Shown here piece after piece: positions 1-7,861 of a stretch of DNA of 64,000 nt. Within the stretch, counting starts at the first letter, position 1; each line of letters begins with the position of its first letter. A program made the translations under genes and the position numbers. The DNA is taken from positions 62,001-126,000 of the forward strand of contig NZ_KI530756.1 of NCBI RefSeq assembly GCF_000488255.1, read 5' to 3'. The notes beneath the pieces were generated by a model. The model did no database searches. It had not been told where the DNA came from and worked only from the letters and a program-made list of their open reading frames with translations. The stretch is from Acinetobacter indicus CIP 110367. Its GTDB lineage: Bacteria; Pseudomonadota; Gammaproteobacteria; Pseudomonadales; Moraxellaceae.

Positions 1-31
1 AGATTGGTCATTCTTGGTCGGGTTTGGCGCA
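1..31 (-). CDS. 5' end of an unidentified gene, cut by the window edge
   Basis: An ATG on the minus strand at position 31 opens a frame (MRQTRPRMTN...) that runs off the left edge after ten codons. It is preceded by a good ribosome binding site, AGGGAGA about eight bases upstream, which is the main reason to call it a gene start. It lies downstream of the HAD phosphatase gene on the same strand, but a strong terminator at 160-184 separates them, so it should have its own promoter in 32-159. Too little is present to assign a function. Confidence 0.4.
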
Positions 32-159
32 TGCGTGAATCTCCCTGTTGTTGTTCTTGTCTTCACCATAGCATATAAAACTGCAAATCCTAGTGCTGTT
101 AAAAAAAATTCACCTTTTCATAAATTTGCAAGATAGATGACAACCAGCTCAGACAAAAA

Positions 160-184
160 ACAGGGCCAGTTATAGCGGCCCTGT
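160..184 (-). terminator. Rho-independent terminator of the HAD phosphatase gene
   Basis: An 8-bp GC-rich stem (ACAGGGCC at 160-167 pairing with GGCCCTGT at 177-184) is followed on the minus strand by a run of T. It sits about 30 bases past the stop codon of the HAD gene. Confidence 0.8.
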
Positions 185-215
185 CTGCTGATCTTGGTGT
201 AGATGAACTGCGCTT

Positions 216-875
216 TTATTCAGCAGCAATCGACCAGTCCTGAATCTCCCAGCCCTGCTCGACCGCCAAGGCCCGCAGACGATCATCCGGATTCACCGCA
301 ATAGCGTGGTCTGCATATTCTAGCAAGAAACGGTCATTGATTGAATCTGAATAAGCCCAGGATTCGGTCACCTCACGTCCGGCCAGCCACTGTTCCAGAC
401 GTACCAGTTTGCCCTGCTGATAACAGGCAGTATTGATGACCTTACCGGTATATTTGCCATCGACCACTTCGGCATTGGTGGCAATGATTTCGCTAATGCC
501 AAATTCACGGAAAATTGGCGCAGTAATAAAATCCGAAGTCGCGGTAATGCCGACCAGTGCATGTCCGGCCTCACGATGACGCTGAATCGCCTTAAAACCT
601 TCCGGGCGCATTTGTGGACGAATCACTTTTTGCATAAACAACTCATGCAGTTCGGTCAGGTAGTGTGACTCGTGCTGGGTCAGAAATTCGAATACAAATT
701 CGTTATAGGCAATCGGGTCAAGCTGGCCAGCTTTGTAATCTTCATAAAATTTATCATTCATGGCGCGGTGATGAACCGGATCGACCAGACCTTCATTGAC
801 TAAAAACTCACCCCAGGAATGATCCGAATCTGTATTTAACAAGGTGTGATCGAGATCAAATAGCGCCAATTTCAT
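216..875 (-). CDS. HAD-superfamily (subfamily IB, SerB-like) phosphatase
   Basis: This 219-residue protein has the haloacid dehalogenase motifs in order. DLDHT at residues 7-11 provides the nucleophile D7 and acid/base D9, TATSDF at 111-116 supplies the Thr of motif II, and YSDSINDR at 175-182 supplies the Mg-binding Asp residues. The helical cap after motif I and the spacing fit HAD-IB phosphatases related to phosphoserine phosphatase. The exact substrate cannot be read from the sequence, and a housekeeping phosphoserine phosphatase is expected elsewhere in the genome. The protein has no signal peptide and should be cytosolic. It is divergent from rppH, with about 180 bp between the start codons, so the two likely share a promoter region. 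Confidence 0.85.
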   Translation of the reverse strand: MKLALFDLDHTLLNTDSDHSWGEFLVNEGLVDPVHHRAMNDKFYEDYKAGQLDPIAYNEFVFEFLTQHESHYLTELHELFMQKVIRPQMRPEGFKAIQRHREAGHALVGITATSDFITAPIFREFGISEIIATNAEVVDGKYTGKVINTACYQQGKLVRLEQWLAGREVTESWAYSDSINDRFLLEYADHAIAVNPDDRLRALAVEQGWEIQDWSIAAE

Positions 876-1058
876 GAAAATACTCGTAAAAACTGAAATT
901 TAAGAAAAAATTTGTAAATCTATCTCCGCTAGTCGATAGAAATTCGTTAAGATCATAGCAATTTTAACATTTTTAAACTTTGCTTTTTTTCGTGTTGGAT
1001 ACAGAAATAAAAATCCCCGGAAGCAAAGGCATAATTTACAGAATATTTAGGTAGCCAA

Positions 1059-1541
1059 ATGATCGACTCAGAAGGTTTCCGACCCAATGTCGGGATCATT
1101 TTGGCAAACGACTTTGGACAGGTTTTATGGGCAAAACGCATTGGACACAATGCATGGCAATTTCCACAAGGAGGTATCCAGCATGGAGAAACCCCTGAGC
1201 AGGCACTTTATCGTGAGCTGAGAGAAGAAGTTGGCTTACTGCCCGAACACGTTCAAATTATCGCACAAACGAAAGGTTGGCTGCGTTACCGTTTGCCGCA
1301 CCGTTACATCCGGCCCGATTCCGATCCGGTATGTATTGGTCAAAAACAGAAATGGTTTTTACTCAAACTCACGGCCTCGGCCCAGTTGATTCAGCTCAAC
1401 CTGTCCGATCCGCCCGAGTTTGATCAATGGCAGTGGGTCAGTTACTGGTACCCACTGGGTCAGGTCGTGAATTTCAAACGCGATGTGTACCGCAAGGCGA
1501 TGGTGGAATTATGTCATCAATTGCCATCTAAGAAAGCCTGA
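1059..1541 (+). CDS. rppH: RNA pyrophosphohydrolase RppH
   Basis: RppH is a Nudix hydrolase that removes pyrophosphate from the 5' end of mRNAs and so triggers RNase E-dependent decay. At 160 residues it has the usual length. A perfect Nudix box spans residues 38-60: G38, then E44, R52-E53, E56-E57 and G59. The N-terminal [10 protein letters not shown] and the WQFPQGG before the box are characteristic of RppH rather than of MutT-type Nudix enzymes. ptsP follows 85 bp downstream on the same strand, the conserved rppH-ptsP arrangement of gammaproteobacteria, so co-transcription is likely. RNase E, its functional partner, is encoded in the same window at 29.6 kb. Confidence 0.95.
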   Translation: MIDSEGFRPNVGIILANDFGQVLWAKRIGHNAWQFPQGGIQHGETPEQALYRELREEVGLLPEHVQIIAQTKGWLRYRLPHRYIRPDSDPVCIGQKQKWFLLKLTASAQLIQLNLSDPPEFDQWQWVSYWYPLGQVVNFKRDVYRKAMVELCHQLPSKKA

Positions 1542-1626
1542 AAAAAGCTGTATGATCATGCAGATTTTTTAAACGACTCTTGCTATAAAGAGAACAGAAC
1601 TGGAACGCTGATTTGGAGCAGACTTT

Positions 1627-3924
1627 ATGTCGAATATGCAACTGGATACTCTAAGACGCATTGTGCAGGAAATTAATGCGTCCACCAGTTTGCATGAATC
1701 GCTCGACATTATGGTCAATCAGGTTGCTGAAGCTATGCATGTCGATGTCTGCTCCATTTACCTGCTTGACGAGCGCAACCAGCGTTATCTGCTGATGGCC
1801 TCTAAGGGCTTGAATCCTGAAGCGGTCGGCCATGTGTCTCTGCATACCGGTGAAGGTCTGGTGGGGCTGGTCGGCCAGCGTGAAGAAATCGTCAACCTGG
1901 ACGATGCACCGAAACATGAACGCTTCCTGTATTTACCGGAAACCGGCGAAGAAATTTATAATTCCTTCCTCGGCGTGCCGGTCATGTACCGTCGTAAGGT
2001 CATGGGCGTACTGGTGGTGCAGAACAAGGAATGTCAGGACTTTAGCGAAGCGGCTGAATCCTTTCTGGTCACGCTCTGCGCCCAGCTCTCTGGCGTGATT
2101 GCGCATGCGCATGCCGTTGGCAATATTGATGTCTTTCGTAAACCCAGCAATCTGCCGGCCTACAAAACCTTCCAGGGCGTTTCCGGCTCGGGCGGGATTG
2201 CGCTTGGCCGCGCGGTCATTCTCTATCCACCAGCAGATTTGGCGGCGGTACCTGACCGTGAAGCCGATGACATCAGCGAAGAGCTGAAACTGCTCGACAC
2301 TGCGCTGGATGCCGTGCGTCAGGAAATTCAGGCGCTGGATGACAAAATGCAGGATGCACTGATGGCCGAAGAACGCGCCCTGTTTAGCGTGTTCCTGCGT
2401 ATGCTGGATGAAAATGCCCTGCCGGCGGAAATTAAAGAACTGATTCGGGATGGTAATTGGGCACAAGGTGCGGTGCGGATTGTCATTGACAGCCACATTG
2501 CCCAGTTTGCCCAGATGGAAGATGACTACCTGCGCGAACGGGTCTCCGACTTAAAAGATCTCGGCCGGCGTATTCTGGCCTATTTGCAGGAAGCCGATGC
2601 CAGCCATCGTGAACTGACCGATGAAAGTATTCTGATTGGTGAAGAAATCTCGACCGCGGCACTGGTGGAATTACCGGTCGATAAAATTGCCGCAATTGTC
2701 ACCACCGAAGGCGCCATGAACTCACATATGGTGATTGTCGCGCGCGCACTGGGTATTCCAACCGTGGTCGGGGTGACTGAACTGCCGATCAACACCCTCG
2801 ATGACGTAGAAATGATTGTCGATGCGCATCAGGGCCGGGTGTTTATTAATCCGCCACGGCGTTTACGCACCCGCTATAAAGAAATTCAGAAAGAAGAAGA
2901 ACTGATTGCCAAAGACCTGAAACAGTATGAAACCAAGGACGCCGTTACCCCAGACGGCGTGACGGTCAAACTGTATGTCAATACCGGTCTGATGATTGAT
3001 GTGGTACGCGGGGTACAACGTGGTGCCAAAGGGGTCGGCCTATACCGCTCTGAAATTCCGTTTATGCTGCGGGACCGTTTCCCGGGCGAAGAAGAACAGC
3101 GTGCCATTTACCGCCAGCAGCTAAGCCACTTTGCCAACAAACCGGTGGTAATGCGCACCTTGGATATTGGCGCAGACAAAGACCTGCCGTATTTCTCGAT
3201 TGAAGAAGAAAACTCAGCACTGGGCTGGCGCGGGATTCGCTTCACCCTCGATCATCCGGAAATTTTTTCTTCGCAAATTCGCGCCATGCTCAAAGCCAGT
3301 ATCGGCCTGAACAACCTGCACATCCTGCTGCCAATGGTCACCAGCGTCAATGAAGTCGAAGAAGCACTGTATCTGCTAGATCGTGACTGGCATGCGGTAC
3401 AGGAAGAAGAACAGGTCAAGATCAATAAACCGCGTATCGGGATTATGGTAGAAGTGCCAAGCGTGCTGCTACAGATTGATGAGTTCGCCGAACTGGTCGA
3501 TTTCTTCTCGGTCGGCTCCAATGACCTGACCCAGTATCTGCTGGCAGTGGACCGTAACAATCCACGCGTGGCCAACGTCTATTCGCATTTCCATCCATCA
3601 GTGCTACGCGCACTGACCCGTCTGGTCAAGGAATGTCACAAGTACGATAAACCGGTCAGCATTTGTGGTGAAATGGCCGGTGATCCGCTATCTGCGGTGC
3701 TGTTGATGGCGATGGGCTTTAATACCCTGTCGATGAGTTCGAGTAACATTCTGCGCGTGCGTAAAGCGATTTGCCATGTGCCGATGAGCGAAGCACAGGA
3801 GCAGCTGGAACGGGTGCTGAAAATGAATAATTCGCTGATGGTGAAAAGCTGGATGGAATATTATTTTAAAACCCATGGTCTGGGCGATATGGTCAAGGCC
3901 TCTACCCGGATTGTTGGCGCTTAA
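1627..3924 (+). CDS. ptsP: Phosphoenolpyruvate-protein phosphotransferase PtsP (EI-Ntr)
   Basis: PtsP is enzyme I of the nitrogen phosphotransferase system. It takes phosphate from PEP and passes it to NPr and then EIIA-Ntr, a regulatory rather than sugar-transport cascade. The 765 residues contain an N-terminal GAF sensor domain (about 10-155), the EI N-terminal domain with the swivelling phosphohistidine segment (AMNSH, H367, followed by MVIVARALGIPTVVG), and a C-terminal PEP-binding TIM barrel with GLYRSEIPFM and the active-site Cys in SICGEMAGD. The length is normal for EI-Ntr. It is probably an operon with rppH and ends at a hairpin (3958-3987). The partners NPr and EIIA-Ntr are not in this window. 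Confidence 0.95.
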   Translation: MSNMQLDTLRRIVQEINASTSLHESLDIMVNQVAEAMHVDVCSIYLLDERNQRYLLMASKGLNPEAVGHVSLHTGEGLVGLVGQREEIVNLDDAPKHERFLYLPETGEEIYNSFLGVPVMYRRKVMGVLVVQNKECQDFSEAAESFLVTLCAQLSGVIAHAHAVGNIDVFRKPSNLPAYKTFQGVSGSGGIALGRAVILYPPADLAAVPDREADDISEELKLLDTALDAVRQEIQALDDKMQDALMAEERALFSVFLRMLDENALPAEIKELIRDGNWAQGAVRIVIDSHIAQFAQMEDDYLRERVSDLKDLGRRILAYLQEADASHRELTDESILIGEEISTAALVELPVDKIAAIVTTEGAMNSHMVIVARALGIPTVVGVTELPINTLDDVEMIVDAHQGRVFINPPRRLRTRYKEIQKEEELIAKDLKQYETKDAVTPDGVTVKLYVNTGLMIDVVRGVQRGAKGVGLYRSEIPFMLRDRFPGEEEQRAIYRQQLSHFANKPVVMRTLDIGADKDLPYFSIEEENSALGWRGIRFTLDHPEIFSSQIRAMLKASIGLNNLHILLPMVTSVNEVEEALYLLDRDWHAVQEEEQVKINKPRIGIMVEVPSVLLQIDEFAELVDFFSVGSNDLTQYLLAVDRNNPRVANVYSHFHPSVLRALTRLVKECHKYDKPVSICGEMAGDPLSAVLLMAMGFNTLSMSSSNILRVRKAICHVPMSEAQEQLERVLKMNNSLMVKSWMEYYFKTHGLGDMVKASTRIVGA

Positions 3925-3937
3925 GCCATATTTTGAT

Positions 3938-4117
3938 TTAAATCAGACAGAATGAATAAGGGCGATAATCATCAGAATATCGCCCTTGTTTGTGTTTGCT
4001 ATAGCCGCGTTTGGCATTCTTTTTCCGGTCGACAAAAACCTGGCTCTTGTTGACCTCATGCATATATTTGGCCACGAAGTTATGCTGAATCACTTCTGGC
4101 TGTTTTTTCTTTGCCAT
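3938..4117 (-). CDS. Small conserved basic protein (59 aa)
   Basis: This gene is convergent with ptsP and ends only 13 bp from the ptsP stop. I chose the ATG at 4117 (MAKKKQPEV...) because it has an AAGGA seven bases upstream; the frame extends 28 codons further but without a comparable site. The product is very basic, with a VAKYMHEVNKSQVF segment and a KRGYSKHKQGR segment, and resembles the tiny Lys/His-rich proteins annotated as conserved hypothetical in many gammaproteobacteria (possibly the DUF7230 family; not verified). No enzymatic motif is visible; nucleic acid or ribosome association is only a guess from charge. Its last codons form the hairpin used as the ptsP terminator. Confidence 0.7.
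   Translation of the reverse strand: MAKKKQPEVIQHNFVAKYMHEVNKSQVFVDRKKNAKRGYSKHKQGRYSDDYRPYSFCLI
3958..3987 (+). terminator. ptsP terminator hairpin, inside the convergent small gene
   Basis: A 10-bp stem, AAGGGCGATA (3958-3967) with TATCGCCCTT (3978-3987), is followed by TGTTTGTGTTT. It lies within the 3' coding part of the minus-strand small gene, so the same bases encode protein and end ptsP transcription. Confidence 0.7.
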
Positions 4118-4545
4118 CACTTTATCCTTCCGGTTCATGATTTGAATGCAGGTGTTCCTGCGCTGTATTGATGGGTACATTTGCGCAAAATTCAAGCGCA
4201 TTTTAGCCTTAAAACTGCGTTTTGCTTCCCGTCGACATCCCTTTGGAATGGGGAGTCAATCATACATTTTTTTGGACAATTCAGCAGCAATTTTGCGACA
4301 GTCATGTAACAATAAAAGAAACGGTATAGAAAAATTTTGCAGTGTTTTTCTGAACATTCTTCAGTCAAAAAATGAAAGTAGATTCAGCTGCTCTGCCCCT
4401 ATAATTATACCACAAAATCTTATATTTTTTATTATTTTGCAAAGACTTAGAAGTTATATAGCACGCTAGAAAAAACTTCCTGATGGGCTAAGATGAAGCT
4501 AGAAGATCAATTCAAACAGCCTCTTCCAAAACAGGAGTTCACAGC
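4118..4545. other. AT-rich intergenic stretch without a recognisable gene
   Basis: This 428-bp stretch holds the upstream regions of the small basic protein (minus) and the macro-domain gene (plus). A plus-strand open frame at 4146-4469 has no ribosome binding site and a composition unlike a protein, so I do not call it. I see no RNA gene or repeat here. Confidence 0.6.
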
Positions 4546-5037
4546 ATGATTTATGAAGTTTCTGGAGATATTTTATTGAGCCAAGCCCGTGCCATTGCCC
4601 ACGGTGTTGCCCCAAATGATAACTTTGCCACCGGACTGGCTTTAAGTCTGCGCGAACACTGGCCGGCGCTGTATAAAGACTTCCGTAACTATTGCCATAT
4701 TTACCATCCTAAAGCGGGTGAACAATGGACCTGGGTCAATGCCGAAGGTCAGCGCATCATTAATCTGATGACTCAGGAAGCGGCCTATGACAACGGTTCC
4801 AAGCCGGGTAAAGCATCGACAGAATACGTCAACCGCACCCTGAAAAATCTGAAACAGCTGGTTGAAGCCGAGAATATTGAAAGTCTAGCGCTGCCACGTC
4901 TGGCCACCGGTGTCGGCGGTCTGGATTGGGAAGAAGTCCGCCCGCTGATTTACAAGCATTTAGAAGACCTGAATATTCCGGTTTATATCTACACCCTGTA
5001 CCAGAAAGGGGTGAAAGCAGACGAACCGGCGCATTAA
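4546..5037 (+). CDS. Macro-domain protein (ADP-ribose binding or processing)
   Basis: The 163 residues make one compact macro-type domain. Supporting features are the VSGDILLSQARAIAHGVAP start (the sheet and loop that bind the distal ribose), an IINLMTQEA strand, and LPRLATGVGGLDWEEV, the Gly-rich phosphate-binding loop of Appr-1''-p-processing enzymes. Macro domains bind or hydrolyse ADP-ribose and its esters, removing ADP-ribose from proteins or nucleic acids. There is a ribosome binding site (AGGAG) about nine bases upstream. No ADP-ribosyltransferase toxin gene lies next to it, so it does not look like half of a DarTG-type pair. The gene appears monocistronic and ends at a strong hairpin (5123-5157). 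Confidence 0.85.
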   Translation: MIYEVSGDILLSQARAIAHGVAPNDNFATGLALSLREHWPALYKDFRNYCHIYHPKAGEQWTWVNAEGQRIINLMTQEAAYDNGSKPGKASTEYVNRTLKNLKQLVEAENIESLALPRLATGVGGLDWEEVRPLIYKHLEDLNIPVYIYTLYQKGVKADEPAH

Positions 5038-5122
5038 GCCAAGCTCGTTTGATCGTTAGCGTGAGACTGATGCCGGGATCACACGGCTGCGCAACTGCAG
5101 ACCGCCATGCATCCAGTCCGAT

Positions 5123-5157
5123 TTCCCCGCTTGGCTGAAGTCAAGCGGGGAATTTTT
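5123..5157 (+). terminator. Terminator between the macro-domain gene and the convergent acyl-CoA dehydrogenase gene
   Basis: An 11-bp perfect stem, TTCCCCGCTTG (5123-5133) with CAAGCGGGGAA (5142-5152), is followed by TTTTTC on the plus strand. Confidence 0.85.
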
Positions 5158-5188
5158 CTATCAGGATACGCTCTATCACGCGTGATGT

Positions 5189-6841
5189 TTAAACCGCCAG
5201 CGCACGTTCTAACAGCCGGGCAACATCGACCTGGGCCGGGTCTAACATGCCCACCACCTGACCATGCAGGGTCTGATAACGGCTCTGGATAAAGGCCTGT
5301 GCCACAAAATCAGGTGCATGCTGGTTTAAGATGACCGCCTGTGCCAGCAGCACCAAACGGCTTACCAGCGTACGTGCCATAAACTGCAAGGCTTGTGGGT
5401 CTGTCTGCTGGAACAGCTGCATCAGCGCCTGTAATTCCTGCTGTAACAGCGGCTGCTGTTGCACACCGTCGGCCAGCGACTGCAACAGGACCTGCATGGA
5501 GGCCGGATCACGCTGTATCGCTCGTAGCACATCCAGACACATGACATTGCCCGACCCCTCCCAGATACTATTCACCGGAGCTTCTTTAAAAATACGCGCC
5601 ATGATGCCAGTGTCGACATAGCCATTGCCGCCAAAGACCTCCATCATTTCGCCGCTCAGCTCGACAGTACGCTTACACACCCAGAACTTGGCAGCCGGGG
5701 TCATAATCCGCTTCCAGGCCTGCGCCAGCGGCGTATCCAACTGGTAGCACTGCGCCAGATAAAAGCCCAGCTGCACCGCGGCTTCGGTTTCCAGTGCCAG
5801 ATCAGCCAGCACCGCCTGCATCAGCGGCTGTTCAGCCAGCGGCTTGCCAAAGGCTTTGCGTTGCCGGGTATAGGCAATACATTGCACCAGCGCCTGGCGC
5901 AACATGGCACTGCTGCCGACCACACAGGTCAGGCGGGTATAATTGGCCATTTCAATAATGGTGGGAATACCACGGCCAGCTTCGCCAATCATGATGCCCC
6001 AGGCCTCATGAAACTCGACTTCCGAGCTGGAATTGCTGCGATTACCGACCTTGTCTTTTAGACGCTGGATATGAATCGTGTTCTTGCGACCATCTTCCAG
6101 CCAGCGCGGGACAAAGAAGCAGGCCAAGCCATCCTGTTTGGTTTTAGCCACCACCAAATGCGCATCGCACATCGGCGCCGAGAAAAACCATTTATGCCCG
6201 GTCAGCAGATAGGGCTGGCCACGACCCGCTGCCCCCACCGGAGTGGCGATGGTTTCATTGGCGCGTACATCGGAGCCGCCCTGCTTTTCAGTCATGCCCA
6301 TGCCCAGCCAGATTGATGTTTTCTGCGCCATTGGAATATCCCGCGCATCATATTCATTCGACAGCAGTTTATCGCCGAACTGTTGCCACAGTTCAGGTTC
6401 ACGCTGAATGAGCGGAATACTGCCCAGGGTCATGGAGGCAGGACACAGGTTGCCACATTCGACCTGACCACTCAGATAAAAGCGCGCCGCCCAATCGACC
6501 CAGGCAGATGCGGACTGAGGTTCAATAAAGGGATGGGCATGGGTCTGAAATTCCCGGTTCAGCGCCATCCAGTAATGCCAGGCTGGATGGAACTCGATCA
6601 CATCCTGACGGCGGCCGCGAGCATCAAAGGCCTGTAACTGCGGGGTATGGCTATTGGCTAAATGGGCAGAATGATAAGCCTCTGCCGATCCGGCCTGCTG
6701 ACCAAGGGCGCTAAGGCGTGCCTGATCCTGACTGCCATAGCGCTGCAAGATTTCCTGCAATACGCGGTCACTCGCAAACAGATTATAATCCTGACGTTCA
6801 TCAAACTGATTCTGAATAGAATGGGTCATCCATGCCTGCAT
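5189..6841 (-). CDS. AidB-like acyl-CoA dehydrogenase
   Basis: This 550-residue flavoprotein belongs to the acyl-CoA dehydrogenase superfamily and matches the AidB branch. GMTEKQGGSDVRANET in the FAD-binding middle domain and KVGNRSNSSSEVEF are typical of AidB and its isovaleryl-CoA dehydrogenase-like relatives. The C-terminal helical domain carries EVFGGNGYV and NSIWEGSGNVMCLD. In E. coli, AidB is induced by alkylation damage; in other bacteria such proteins are often annotated simply as acyl-CoA dehydrogenases, so the substrate is open. The ATG at 6841 has AGGA ten bases upstream; Met5 is an alternative start. It is divergent from a TetR-family gene 80 bp away, which probably regulates it. 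Confidence 0.85.
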   Translation of the reverse strand: MQAWMTHSIQNQFDERQDYNLFASDRVLQEILQRYGSQDQARLSALGQQAGSAEAYHSAHLANSHTPQLQAFDARGRRQDVIEFHPAWHYWMALNREFQTHAHPFIEPQSASAWVDWAARFYLSGQVECGNLCPASMTLGSIPLIQREPELWQQFGDKLLSNEYDARDIPMAQKTSIWLGMGMTEKQGGSDVRANETIATPVGAAGRGQPYLLTGHKWFFSAPMCDAHLVVAKTKQDGLACFFVPRWLEDGRKNTIHIQRLKDKVGNRSNSSSEVEFHEAWGIMIGEAGRGIPTIIEMANYTRLTCVVGSSAMLRQALVQCIAYTRQRKAFGKPLAEQPLMQAVLADLALETEAAVQLGFYLAQCYQLDTPLAQAWKRIMTPAAKFWVCKRTVELSGEMMEVFGGNGYVDTGIMARIFKEAPVNSIWEGSGNVMCLDVLRAIQRDPASMQVLLQSLADGVQQQPLLQQELQALMQLFQQTDPQALQFMARTLVSRLVLLAQAVILNQHAPDFVAQAFIQSRYQTLHGQVVGMLDPAQVDVARLLERALAV

Positions 6842-6921
6842 CGTTCATCGTTCCTGATTGATTATGATGATAGGCTTTCAGTATAAAGAATATTCACCCA
6901 CAGCATGTTCAGTTTTCAGTC

Positions 6922-7587
6922 ATGACCTCCCCCTCTGTACAGCTGCGGCGTAAGCCTCGCCAGTCCCGGGCCAAACAGACCCAGCAGGCCCTGCTGGACA
7001 GTGTTGTTCGGCTTTTGCAGCAGCAGTCACCCGCACAGCTGACCATCCGTGAGATTACCGAACTGGCCGGGGTCGGTCTGGGCACCTTTTATGAATACTT
7101 TGCCCAGAAAGAAGATTTGCTGGCCTGGGTAATCCACCAGCAGATTATCCAGCATGCCGGGGCGCTACGCAGTTATACCCAGCCACCACCGCAGTTATCC
7201 ACAACTGGTGATATTTGCAGCGATATACAGGCCCTGCTGTGCTTTCAGCTTGACCGTATCCGCAGCGAACAGCGGCTGTGGGCCAGTGTGTTTTTACTGG
7301 AACGCAGCCTGTCGAGCGAACAGGCCTATCAAAAGCATTATCAGCTGATGCTGGACAGCTGGCAGCAGATTTTAAGCCGCTATATACCTGAAACCCACGA
7401 ACGCTTGCGCTGTGCCGAAAACCTGCATCGCATCAGTTATGGCTTTATTTCACAAACCCTGTTAATCCAGCCCACATTTCAGGACTGGCCGCAACTGCAG
7501 GCCGATATTGAACTGGCCATCCAGCCATTTTTAGCCCGGCTCATCTCAACAAAATCCGACCAAAACACTCAGAAATCAAAACTTTAA
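6922..7587 (+). CDS. TetR/AcrR-family transcriptional regulator
   Basis: This 221-residue protein has an N-terminal TetR helix-turn-helix. QSRAKQTQQALLDSVVRLL is helix 1, and LTIREITELAGVGLGTFYEYFAQKEDLL is the classic recognition helix ending in the GTFYxYFxxKE signature (about residues 33-60). The C-terminal ligand domain is variable, as usual, and tells nothing about the effector. It starts 80 bp from the divergent AidB-like gene, the arrangement of a local repressor with its target, so I infer that it controls that gene and itself. No strong ribosome binding site precedes the ATG. Confidence 0.85.
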   Translation: MTSPSVQLRRKPRQSRAKQTQQALLDSVVRLLQQQSPAQLTIREITELAGVGLGTFYEYFAQKEDLLAWVIHQQIIQHAGALRSYTQPPPQLSTTGDICSDIQALLCFQLDRIRSEQRLWASVFLLERSLSSEQAYQKHYQLMLDSWQQILSRYIPETHERLRCAENLHRISYGFISQTLLIQPTFQDWPQLQADIELAIQPFLARLISTKSDQNTQKSKL

Positions 7588-7590
7588 GCT

Positions 7591-7627
7591 ATCGATTATT
7601 CCTTTGAGCACTAATCGTTTTATCTAT
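7591..7627 (+). promoter_or_regulatory. Candidate OxyR operator upstream of the catalase gene
   Basis: Two 15-base elements, 7591-7605 and 7613-7627, are separated by 7 bases, the spacing of the tandem OxyR consensus (ATAG-N7-CTAT twice). The first begins ATCG and ends CTTT; the second has the internal T and A and ends CTAT. By my count each half matches about 7 of 10 conserved bases. It lies just upstream of a -10-like TTATAT at 7639-7644, where OxyR acts as an activator. OxyR control of catalase is established in gammaproteobacteria; this site is inferred. Confidence 0.45.
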
Positions 7628-7861
7628 TTGAAAAAGTGTTATATTCGGTTTAAATTAAATGAGAACCAAGTTGCATTTTTATGTTTTTTATCCATCGTCA
7701 TTCTGCCCAGCCAGCTATTGCAAGGTAGATTTCAATGATAAGCTGGGTTTATTTTTTATATTGATGACTTTGATAACGGTTAATTTCATGGGATGTCACC
7801 TGCCTGGAGAATCCAGCCCGTGTCCAACGTCAGCACATGAATACAATAACGGAGAACGATA

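Noticed and set aside
4146..4469. Open frame of 107 codons on the plus strand
   Set aside because: No ribosome binding site, hydrophobic and irregular composition, overlaps the small basic gene region; reads as AT-rich spacer.
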